Below are positions 35,281 to 45,290 of a stretch of 64,000 nt of DNA, in pieces. The stretch's first letter is position 1; every line of letters starts with the position of its first letter. The stretch spans positions 496,001-560,000 of the forward strand of contig JASJZH010000001.1 in assembly GCA_037178975.1 (NCBI GenBank), in the 5' to 3' direction. A program made the position numbers and the translations under genes. The notes below the pieces were generated by a model. That model was not told the origin of the DNA, made no database searches, and worked only from the letters and a program-made list of their open reading frames with translations. This stretch comes from Oscheius tipulae (taxonomy: Eukaryota; Nematoda; Chromadorea; Rhabditida; Rhabditidae).

Positions 35281-36027
35281 ATGCGAATTCGCTGGATCTA
35301 CCGCTCCCACTGTGCCAGAAATTCTGTGAAACCTGCGACTGCTGGCAATGTTGCCGAGGAAGGAAAAGACCGCGATAGCGAGCAATGGAAAAAACCTACC
35401 GTCAGGTAAGAGGAACTATTTGGGTCAGTGTTCCAATAATTCAGGGCCTTTATTGAGTTTCTGATTATGTTTCTCTTGACTGTCGGGACCTTTTTCTTAC
35501 ACAGCAACGTCTGCAAAACTTCCGAAACTGATGCGAATGCCTATCTCACTACCAGATGCATTGAGCCTTCTTACAAGAAGTACCACATCGTCTTTAAGAT
35601 TCCAATCACTCTGCCCGAACCTGGAATGATTGGATGGACTATTAACGGCAGTTATGTGTACAAGGTTCGGATAGCTGTCTCTCTGTCACTTTCCGTCATC
35701 TCTGTCTCTGTACCATGTCAAAGCTCTTCAGAAGTACAACAAGAAGACCGAGGTACTGAGTCAAAGGCAGACACTGAAGAAGAGACCTGCAGAAAATTTG
35801 ATCACGATTCCTTGGAGCATCGACTACAAAAACCGGTAGTTTGAAAAATGATTGTTTAGCTAACCAACCATTATGGTTTCAGACCCACACACTATACATT
35901 AGACGCCGACTGGACACTCACTCTGCCCGACAACAGCACAAAGTCTTTGAAGCAGAAGTACTATGTCGAATGTGATCTTAACCATATTAATCGGGAAATG
36001 CATACTACCAATAAATCTCTTCCGTGA
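35281..36027 (+). CDS. single-pass type II ectodomain protein, unknown family
   Basis: Four exons (35281-35405, 35445-35664, 35732-35835, 35883-36027), 197 aa, in phase. The N-terminal 42 residues are basic and cytosolic-looking (MRIRWIYRSHCARN...), then one TM (FIEFLIMFLLTVGTFFL), then an extracellular region with two early cysteines (SNVCKTSETDANAYLTTRC), EPGMIGWTINGSYVYK (one N-glycosylation sequon) and DADWTLTLPDNSTK (another sequon). The stop lies 154 bp before the kinase ATG, a gap typical of nematode operons (inference). A paralogue lies on the opposite strand at 34612-35076. No family recognised. Confidence 0.65.
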
Positions 36028-36180
36028 ACTTATGTTACTCTCTCTCTCTCTCTCTCTCAGTCTCTTTGTCAAGCATTTCCGAAAAGTTCGAGCCCCATCT
36101 TATCTCAGTTTACGTCTAGAAGAGCAGCTTTTCCTTTATCAATTATCAGCCGGACAGCTTTGGCCATCTTACGCGTTCAG

Positions 36181-39026
36181 ATGGCACCAAAAGCGTACAA
36201 GGCTACAGAATTTACTGATGTCGTTCTCCTAGATGAAGGTGGAGAAGGCTATCTGATGAGGGGTAAGTTTTCGAATGGGAGGTAGGCACGAAATATTTGA
36301 TCAATTGCGGCACTTTTCAGAATTGTGGCAATCAAATTCTTCCGACCTGAAAAGATATCCAAGCAGAGAGAAATTGATTTCTTTAAACGGGTTGGTAGCT
36401 GCCTCTCTTTCTCTCTGCGTCTTTGTCTCGCAAATGAACGTTTTTTTAGCATGAAGGCCACAAAAACATCGTCGAACTGTTGGGTTTCCTCGAAAACGAT
36501 AACAAACTGATCCCTGGAGACTTCACGGGCATCGTCATGGAATACATGACATGTAGTTTGAACGATTGTGACAATCAATTTTAATAGTGTCTACTTATAA
36601 GTTTAGTGATCTATGAGTCAAACGTGGACTACGGGTTCAAGCAGACTTTTAACTGGATTGCTCAAATAGCTTGTGGACTGAAGTTTATTCATGATCGGGG
36701 CTTTCTGCATCGTGATATCAATCCCAGGAAGTGAGTACAGAATCTTGTATCGGAGAAGTTTCAGTGTTCTTCTTGGGACTAATATTGAGCACTGCAAATT
36801 GTGCGACTTTGGAATCTCAAAACTTTGGGAATGATACCTTGACTATATTGTGAGTCTGACTCTCTCACTGTGTCTCTGTCTCTCTGTCTCACTGTCTCTG
36901 TCTTTTTAGTTTGTAGCAAAATCTCTTCACCATTGGCACCCACCGCTACATGGCTCCAGAAATGATAGATGGACTGAGCAAGCCTCATGCTTATGGTCCT
37001 CAAGCCGACGTCTACTCTTTCGCCATTACCATCAACGAAATTATCCAGAAAGAGTAATACTTTCTTGTCCTCCCACGTTTTCCCATAGACGACCTTATGA
37101 TCATTTGGGAGCGATTGGTCACGCCATAATGTTGGCTGAAATTACCAGAGGAGAAAGACCAAAAATGGAAAAAGATTTGCCTCGAGAACTAAAAAGTCTA
37201 GTCATACAGTAGGTGTGAACTGTTTTCTCGCATGAGCTCTTTCAGTGGCTGGAGCCATTTTCCTGGAACTCGCACCACTCTGGACGAGTTCATGACCCTG
37301 GCAACTGAGGAACTGAAAGCTATGGCCAACGAAAACAGTGTTGAAATCTTTTCCGACTTCGCTCAATTCCGATTGGAAATTGAAAAATCCAAGGTTCAAC
37401 AGAAGAACAGTGGAGCTGCATGTTCAGCTTCAAGAAGTCGCATGTCCTGGCTGCTGAAGAATCACCCATTGATCGTGTATGACGCCGCAGAGTTTTCTTT
37501 CCTAAAGAGAATTCAACTTGTCAATGGAAAAATGAATCCGATGGTTTTGGCAAAGCACGACATCTTTGGGTAAACCTATAGTAATTTAATAAATGTTTCA
37601 GTTTTAGGGAAGTGATCTTGAAAACATTTAATTTCAGCCAAGTGACGAAAGGTGATTTGGAACAGCTAGAGCAAGTTTCGGTAAGTTATTCTGTTTCCTC
37701 AATAGCAAAGCTGTTCTGTTGTGAGAGATGTTGAGAGAGACAGAGAGACAGAGTCAGATAGACAGAAGGAAACACTGTATTTTAAGCAGCTTCGACACCC
37801 TAACATCGTCCAAATCTATGGTTTCTTCGAACAGAAGGGACTTCTCAACCAATATGGCTTTGTTTACGAGTATTTGAATGGGCCCATGCTGACGACAGGT
37901 AGGCATAAAATGTGTGAAAGATGCAATTACTGTCGCACGATAAGATACGGAAGATGCTCCTCAAAAAAGGCAATTCGTGAAACGAACTTGGAATTACAAA
38001 TTGGGAATTCTGATACGAACTTCTGTCTCTCTGTCTCTGCCTCTCTATGCCTCTAGCTTCCAGCTCTATATGACACAAAAGTCAAGATTTCATTGGCAAA
38101 ACGATATTCTTGGATGCTTGATGCCTCTCGAGCAGTCGCATATCTTCATAGACAAGGAATTTTACATCTGAACATCAAGCCAGAAATGTGAGAAGATCTG
38201 ACATACAGAGAAGTTTTTTTGTTTAGAATGTGCCTCGATGCATCTCAGAATATTTTGAAACTTTTCGGAGGTGCCTCAGTACACGAGCTAACCTATTGCC
38301 GTCGTTATCAGGAAGCGAACAAGTTTGACGTTGTCGAGTCTCCTCATATGTTCCTCTCTGCTAGGGGGAAAATTGTGGCCGTGCCCTACAATATCGTTCA
38401 GGAAGACGGAAAACTGCCGGAACTGCGAGATCGGATCCTAGCAGTCTGATACTTCTTTTTCAGAAATCGAATTGCTTTCTTTCAACCGCCCGAAGTTTTG
38501 ACAGCGAGTCCCACTACTGCAGTTTACGATCTACCGGCAGATGTGTATTCATTCTCGTTGACTGTCTGGTGTATTCTTCATAGAAGGTTACTGTTTCAAC
38601 GTGACAGAGGGACAAGGGATAGAGAGACAGAGAAACACAAAACTACAGAGACAGAGCGACAGTAGTTAAACAACAAATTTCAGATCGTTTCTCAACGATC
38701 TTGGAATGAAGTACTTTAAAAGCATTTTCCGTCTAGCCAGTGGAATGAGGCCTCTAATTGACTCCTGGGTAGACGACTCTCTGGCTGAACTACTGAGAAA
38801 AGGCTGGAGTCAGAGTCCGTCAGACCGTCCAACAATCGAGGAGTTTGTCAAATTTTTCGGAAATCAGGATCCAGAAAAAATAAAAGCACGCGAAAACAAG
38901 GCAGACCGTTCCGTGAAATATTATGTCAGCAATGGTGGACGGGATGTCAAGAGCCGAAATACGATTCCGACTGAGGAGGATGAGGAACTATTGGAGCTTT
39001 TGGTAGATTGCTGTATCAAGCCTTGA
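36181..39026 (+). pseudogene. tandem dual protein kinase, with lesions
   Basis: Kinase domain 1: glycine loop LLDEGGEGYLMRG, VAIKFF (catalytic Lys), GIVMEYM hinge, catalytic loop FLHRDINPRNVLLG, CKLCDFG, then TIGTHRYMAPE and ADVYSFAITINEII. Kinase domain 2 follows a linker of about 100 residues: RHPNIVQIYGFFEQKGLL, GFVYEYLNG, then LHLNIKPE where HRDxKxxN is expected and LFGG in place of DFG, with a canonical C-lobe end PPEVL, ADVYSFSLTVW and SPSDRPTIEEF. Domain 2 is therefore a predicted pseudokinase. Exons include 36181-36262, 36321-36390 and 36450 onward. Lesions: the 36262/36321 join loses frame by one base, an in-frame TGA sits at 36832-36834 in the activation loop, and no canonical splice joins the exon ending near 38449 to the one at 38461. 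TTCAG lies directly before the ATG (trans-splice-like). Either a recent pseudogene or a gene carrying sequence errors. Confidence 0.75.
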
Positions 39027-39244
39027 ATCAGTTTCTAGCACGACTACCACAAGACTCACTTTATGCCCGATAATCATTTCTTGAAACGTATCATCCCACA
39101 CAAAGTCTTGGACATCCTCATCGCTCCGAAGACATGTAATCGCTGCCAGGCCAGCAAAATCACGGCTTTCCATTGATAAACTTGATGAATGTTTCAATAG
39201 TACAGATAGAGTACGTTTCATTGCAAATGTCCAACTATTACTTT

Positions 39245-39715
39245 CTATTGAAAACTGGTAGAACATTCACTGGGTTCCCTGACAATCTCCGAAGGAGTAG
39301 TTTTCATCCATGTAGTCTCTGAGTCGATTTCGTCTGAATGATATCCTCGTCCGAGACCATACTGACAGTTTTCCGTCAATTTCTCAGCTTTCTCGGTCAG
39401 ACTGATACGTCTCTCGGACTTAGACAGATGCGTCTCCAGATTCCTTTCCGGTCTTTTGAGAAAAAAAGACTGCGACGGTGAAGGAGACCCAGCTGGACGA
39501 CGATCATAAGATTGAGACCGACTGTGGGAGGTCAGAGCCTCTTCTTCATAGTATATAGTGGCTACACCAACCAAGATGGTAAGGGCTACTAGAACTTCGA
39601 TGTAGATGCGAATTTGGAGCCATGTGGTATGGGAGAGTCTGAAGAGGGTCAGTAACAGAGACAGAGAATGACCTTACTGGTAATGAGAAGAGCCAAGAAG
39701 GAGAGGGCTTTCATC
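39245..39715 (-). CDS. putative small membrane protein, model incomplete
   Basis: A signal-peptide-like exon starts at 39715 or 39712 (MMKALSFLALLIT, donor GTAAGG). The main exon 39638-39245 has one TM (IEVLVALTILVGVATIYY), then a polar S/T/E-rich tail (SHSRSQSYDRRPAGSPSPS; SEIVREPSECSTSFQ) and TGA. The two exons do not join in phase by the visible splice sites (off by one), so an exon is missing or they belong to different models. It is convergent with the dual kinase. Function unknown. Confidence 0.4.
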
Positions 39716-39798
39716 ATGTTTAGCCACGTTTTAGATACAATATGAACGAAAGTGGACGAAAAAAACAAGCTGCTAGGCTGAAATCAAAAAGAGCAAAA

Positions 39799-39835
39799 AT
39801 TTACTCGATTTGAAATCCTTTCAAATCGAGTAAAT
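39799..39835. repeat. perfect 17-bp hairpin, 3-nt loop
   Basis: TTTACTCGATTTGAAA (39800-39815), loop TCC, then TTTCAAATCGAGTAAA (39819-39834); flanking A and T extend the stem to 17 bp. Intergenic. Confidence 0.9.
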
Positions 39836-40226
39836 GCGTACAAGAGTCCCGCCACGAACGTGTTTCCATTTTTGTAGTCATCCTTTTTTCTTAAATAGCC
39901 ATATTATATAACGAACCTCTATTCTAGTTTACCGGGTGCGTAAAAAATTTGGTTCTAAAGGAGCGACCTTGTCATCCTTGTGCCAGTGCCCTGTAAAAGT
40001 CTGTTACCTCATCTTTGACTTCTGACCCTCTCTGATTCAATTTCCTCTCTCTCTCTCTTCATATCGTTTCCAGTATCTAATTACCTTCCACTGCCTCTCT
40101 TTCTCTTTCTCTCTCACACACAACCCAGTTGCATGAAACAGCTTCTCCATCGGATCGATGGGCTCCAGGCTCTCTAATTTCCCCCTCTTTCGCTGCTCTC
40201 TGACCACGTGACACTCCCTGTTCTTG

Positions 40227-42204
40227 ATGTTTTCCATGGAAAATAGTCAGCTGGTGGGAAATCCGACAGTTTTCTTGCCGGACAAGAGAATAAGATCGAT
40301 TTTCAAATGGGCAGTCTTCTTTGAAGTCTTCGGCGTGAGTTTAACCCCATTCCATGGCTTTTTCAGGTCAAAAAGTACGTTTTTGGACCAAACAATGTCC
40401 TACAAAGTTGTACATTTTCATCTGTACTATAACTTTGTAAAACATCATAAACGAAAGAAACAACTTCTTGGACCGAAAAATGCTAAACAGACAGTGTCTG
40501 TGCAAAAAAAACGGTTTCCAGAAGCTTCTGGTCTTTCTGTCCTGCTTCCCACCATGGGGATCGATCTATGTGGACGTCAATCAGAAAAATCTTGTCATGT
40601 TGGGATTCACCGTCCTGTTTTCCAGCCTAAATTGTTACTATTTGGGTCTGTATGGCTACAAGAAGGATGAGGTGGGTTTGGGTACTCGCAACTGTCTCTT
40701 TTGCTGTCTCCGTTACTCTCTCCCCAGTAGTATGTTTTTGACACTCACCGTGTCATTTTGTCATCTATTGACCTATGTCAGAGTACATGACATATTTCAG
40801 CTCTCTAGTTTTCTGATACTTTGACCCATACAGAGTATTTTCGGTCTTTCCATGTTTGATCGAAAGGGACGCCCTGAGATTTGTTTTAATCTGAGAAGAA
40901 GCGATAGGCACAACAGTCCCAGGTTTACTCCTAACACACAAATACTGCATAATTAGAGTAAAAGCACATGTAGGAGAGGAGTTATATGCGGCTTATCTTG
41001 ACAGAAACCTCTTCTACAACAAGATTCCCTTGATGACAGAGACAGTTTGATTGAACGAGTAAAACCCGATAGCCCAGCCGGTCAAACTGTCTGTCTTTGG
41101 TTTCTTTTGATCCCAGTAAGAGACCCCTGTGGTTCCATGTCTCTTTAATCATGATAACTCTCTCACTCTCTAGTGGCTACTCTGAACGTTTTTTTTTCGG
41201 TGAGATCAAGTCTACAGTAAGGATCAGGATGTACATAACTGTCTCCCCGTTGTGTCCTCTTTTGTGTCTGAACCTCCTTCCATCTATCGAGTACACTATC
41301 CGTAATCATAAAAAAAAACTTCAGATTCCTTCTAAAAGACGTCACCGAGAAGCTTTTCGCTCTTCACAGACCGTCTTCGTCATCCTAAACATTCTTTCCA
41401 AGATCATCTTTGCCGAATTTGCTTTCAAATTCTGGCATGCTCCTCAGCTTCTCGATCCGTTGGCTCAACGCATGGGCATTTCGACTTTTCACGGTCTCCG
41501 ACCCTGGATTTTGCTTCTCTTGATAGCAAACGACATTATTTTTGTCACAACAGCCCTGTGCTACAGTATTCAGCACTATGAGGTGGGTTCCGGGTCAAAA
41601 ATTGGTTAATTTCAGGGGTCTAGCCGCTGAAAACCGGGGAAGAATACCGGAAAGTTGCTGAGAAACGGGATGGCGACGGAGGCTTGTCGATTCTGGAGAG
41701 TCGGAGCTTCAATATTCTAGTCAAAAACGATTCGGAGAAGGTAGAAGGATCGTTTGTCGTTGAAAATCAGATCTTTAGGAGCTCAAAAACCTGAATTTGT
41801 CAATTACTCGTGCTGTTACGAACAAATACAATGGTTGTTGTGGGTTCTTTCAGACCCAAACGGTCTCATTCCCTCTGAATATCGTTAAAATAGAACCTGG
41901 TGAGACCATTTCGGTGAGTTTAGACGTCATTCCAGCTGAAGGATTGCTTCAGATCATTCCTGAAACACATTCCCAAGAGTCTGCAATGAAAGTCGAGCGT
42001 TTTCGGGCTTTTGGCAACGATGCTGGTGAGACAGTTGTGACGAAAATGGTGGAAAAGACGGCAGACATCAAGGCACAGCTGGATGAAGAGTACGAGCGGA
42101 AACGAAGCGACTGTTTTACTGAAGAGACAGGAAATCAGCAGGCTGTCTGCCCCAAGTGGTCCAGAACGGCTCAGAACCCTAACTATATGAGGACGTTGAT
42201 GTAA
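40227..42204 (+). CDS. four-TM membrane protein, unknown family
   Basis: Seven exons (40227-40334, 40522-40671, 40834-40922, 41174-41216, 41325-41582, 41624-41740, 41779-42204), 396 aa, in phase throughout. TM segments: FKWAVFFEVFGKLLVFLSCF; NLVMLGFTVLFSSLNCYYLG; TVFVILNILSKIIFAEFAFK; RPWILLLLIANDIIFVTTAL. A long soluble C-terminal tail of about 190 residues follows (KIEPGETISVSLDV; a KTADIKAQLDEEYERKR helix). The last exon contains a possible 45-nt in-frame intron. The first intron carries a copy of the palindromic repeat core. TM number and loop lengths recall tetraspan nematode membrane proteins rather than 7TM receptors; no signature is recognised. Confidence 0.6.
40386..40470 (+). repeat. 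dispersed palindromic core (intron)
   Basis: TCCTACAAAGTTGTAC then CTATAACTTTGTAAAACATC, the same two-part core as at 8319, 14466, 18116 and 20158. Confidence 0.6.
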
Positions 42205-43202
42205 ATGAGTCTTTCTGCTGGACTTTGTTTTAAAAAATCGACGAAAGTAAGGGGAAAATAGGTTGAAAACGGAAGAGTTCACTAAAGAAAATGAATTTTA
42301 CAGATTTGAACATCCGCCTTCCCCATTTGGACAGCCGCCAGTTTTTGAAATTCAATCTTCTGCAATTTTCTTTTTCCTCACCCGATTTCCGTTGCTTTTT
42401 CGCTAAGTTTTAATATAAAGATGTATCAGGAATGCTTGCAAGGCGTTTGAGAACGTATCAGAGCTGAAGATATTGAAAACTAGCTGTGAAAAGTCTAAGA
42501 AACGACTGAACTAAGCCTTTTTTGCGCCTGATTCTTCTTTTTTTTAAATTTCTGCCCTTCTTTAACTGGGATAACCTTCAAACAGCTCTCGTGCAAGCAA
42601 CAGATAACCTCGATGTCAAGATTGCCAACGAATTTTGGCCAGAACCCATACTATATAATCATGCAGCCTGTTGCCGCCTCAATTTTTTCTGTTTTCCTCA
42701 TTTCTTTTGTTCTAATAACTTTCTAGCAACTTTTCTATATGCCACAAGAAGTTTAGTTGTCGAAAGGGCCAAGAAATTTCTGATCAAAATCTATAAATCA
42801 TCGTTGAACACTGCAAAAGGTCTTCTGTCTCAGTTTCTTTACACTTTTGTCCATTCTCATTGCTCGTTTTACTCGGAAAACTTTTCCTATTGCCTCCTGG
42901 ACATGCTAAATGTTTGTAGCACACGTGGTTCGTCAAAAAATATAGGAAAATATTATATGTTACGAGGTAGCTCATTTTATCCATGTTTCCTCTTTCTCTC
43001 GACTCGAATTCGTCTGTCTGTTTTTCATGTTGCAGATGCTTGTCGAGAACCGATTTATCGTGAAAAAGTACCTTGAAATTGGTAAAAATGGTACCTATAC
43101 TGTGTCCACTGTCACTTTTCTTCTTCGCATCGATTGCTTTCGATAACAGCCTAATTATTATCCACTTTTCCAGGTAGGCCACCCTGCCCGAGGTAGAAGA
43201 AG
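42205..43202. other. intergenic, no firm gene
   Basis: A 184-codon frame from 42522 is F/L/C-rich and shows no splice partners or domain features. I treat it as non-coding. Confidence 0.4.
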
Positions 43203-43393
43203 ATGCGCGGCGGGCTAGAGAAAAAGGCCAACGGGGCCATCACGTACGTAGCTGCCGGTACGGCTCCCATGAACAGAGGCTCGTCGTCCCCGAAAGGAGC
43301 AAGCATTGAGGAGCGCCTGAACATTGACGGAAGGCCGCAGCTGGGAGGAGGAGGAGTTCGCTTCATGAGGTCGCGGTCCGGCGACGCTCCGAG
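43203..43393 (+). CDS. orphan RG/G-rich 5' exon
   Basis: ATG at 43203 follows CGAGGTAGAAG and opens a GC-rich 191-nt frame to a GTATAT donor (phase 2): MRGGLEKKANGAITYVAAG, a serine run, EERLNIDGRPQLGGGG and FMRSRSGDAPR. Base composition matches the gld-2 exons rather than the surrounding sequence, so it may be a distal first exon of gld-2 across a 7 kb intron. No acceptor near 50473 keeps its phase, however. It could also begin a separate, unrecognised gene. Confidence 0.4.
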
Positions 43394-44261
43394 GTATATT
43401 TTAGTTTTTTTTTCTGTGCAAAATCGTTGATGGACCCCTCAAAAACCCGTAAATAAGGTGAAAGACCATTGCGCGTAGGCAGCAGACAGCTGCGACAACT
43501 GGTATTCAGCTGAAAGTGTGTGGTAGATTAGCGGGGCAAGTAGTCACAGTTCTAGGGGAGAAAAGCCGAGATTCCAGCGAGATCTGGACTGGTTTCAGGC
43601 AGTTGGAATGTTCTGGGTGGTGATAGAGAGAGGAGTAGCTCGTGTCGATGTCATCTAATCTTGTTGAACAAGGTTTCATGTTTTTTCCCCGGTGTAGGCT
43701 GCATCCAAGATACAACAGTTGGATTTCTATCGGCAGGAGTCTGATCTTGTGCCATTTTCTTGATCTTTCCTTGTGAATCCAAGTAGAATTTGTCAATTTT
43801 TCACCTGGTACAGACTTGACCCCAGTTCCTACTAAAAAATTGCCTTATAGAAACCCCATTCTTGGCTATATCAAGCCCAAATCAAATCTATGAAGCTTGG
43901 TGCATTCAGAGAGGCTGGAAAGGCTCCAATTTACTTCTTATGGTCAGTTCTCCAAGTGTATCTTTTTGACGAAACACTGGTTGTAGGCAATGGAAACTCT
44001 TCCAATTTGGCTAGTTTCCGAACTCCATCAAGCCTAGAAAGTTTTTTTGATAACGTATAATAGATTGTCTTCTGTTTCTGTAAGATCCCTTCGTGATCAG
44101 CATTAACTTCTTGTCTTTTTTTCTCGAAAAATAGTCCATTTTTCCTCTTCGCTGATCTGTATGTGAGGGGACCTTCAAGTTTTCCTGTCGGGTATGACAT
44201 CTGAGCCGAATGGACCCGGGAATGAAAGGGGCTGTGTCTCTCCTAGACCAAAATTTAGCTC

Positions 44262-44340
44262 TAGACCGCGGAGCGGATTCGAATCCGGATGCTAAGAGCG
44301 CGCGCTTTACCAATACACCAACCCGACGCGGCGACGTACG
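44262..44340 (-). repeat. tRNA-like segment
   Basis: Minus strand GTTGGTGTATTGGTAAAGC (A box, same wording as at 6281 and 59574) and CCGGATTCGAATCCGC (perfect T arm). The acceptor stem pairs only partly (CCGCG/CGCGG), so probably a recently copied SINE head rather than a working tRNA. Confidence 0.55.
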
Positions 44341-45199
44341 GACACACAGAGAGGTTTAATCTTTTCGAAATCTGGTAGCTTTTGGATGTAATACTGGCAA
44401 TACCCAACTGGAATCCTCCCGGTTTTTTTTATTTTCGGACAACTCGGTCACGTGAAGCCTGAAATGGATTGTCACAGACAATTGCAAGCTTTTACAGCAC
44501 TGATTCGGAGATTTTTCTCAGTTCCTCAGTACAATTTTTTTTACATAGAATCGTTTCTAGCCTCCTAGACTTTCGGAAAGCTCGTTATCCATTGTCTTTT
44601 CTCCCCGATCCCTCTTGGCCCCTAAGCAGCTTTCGCGATCTACCAATGTTATTACTAGCCTTCTTCATTGGCTTTTCCAAGGTCAAAACTGCCTAAAAAT
44701 TGGATCTATCAATGATAAAGGTGTCTCTTGCGTGATGTGATGCTATCGGTGTGTTGCGGAAAGACTCGGGGACAAATAATGCAGAGTCCGTGAAGTGAGC
44801 GAGGAGTTCGGAGAAACCAGTCTCATCTTCTTCTCCTCCAAGCTCTTGTTTGCATTTCTACGTAACTGGGGTCCATCTCCGACTGTTCACGCACCCAGAA
44901 GCTCTTGATGTTCCAACCTTGAGGCTGTAAGAATGTAACACAAAGACTTTTTTTGTCTCTTATCGGAACATCGCTTTTGACAGGGTCTTTTGGTACAATT
45001 CGACGACGAAAAGCATCACTTTTTTTTCTCTCTCAAATGTTGCAGTGTTGCACTGGGATGGCTATGACTTTTCCTAGCGTCTTTTTCACGTGCATAAAAC
45101 CTAAGCCCTTTAAAAGAACACTAGGGTCCAATTTGGCGTCAAAAGTTATTGTTGTTGCCTCCAAATTGCCATATTGTCCCGAAAAGCTTCATAAAAAAG

Positions 45200-45290
45200 T
45201 TTGTCATCCTAGGGGACCAAACCGTGGTCATCTGGATTCGAACTGGCGCCTCTTACCAAAACACCAGCTGTTCCGCTTAAACTTTAAAGG
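45200..45290 (-). repeat. tRNA-like segment
   Basis: Minus strand AGCTGGTGTTTTGGTAAGAG (A-box-like) and CGCCAGTTCGAATCCAG (B box); the same family as 44262-44340. Confidence 0.5.

Noticed and set aside
35883-36262. Fusion of the ectodomain gene and the kinase into one receptor kinase
   Set aside because: No splice choice between 36022 and 36181 joins the frames in phase, and the paralogue also stops just after INRE; two adjacent genes fit better.
42522-43076. 184-codon plus-strand ORF
   Set aside because: F/L/C-rich, AT-driven composition, no splice partners, no motif; likely chance.
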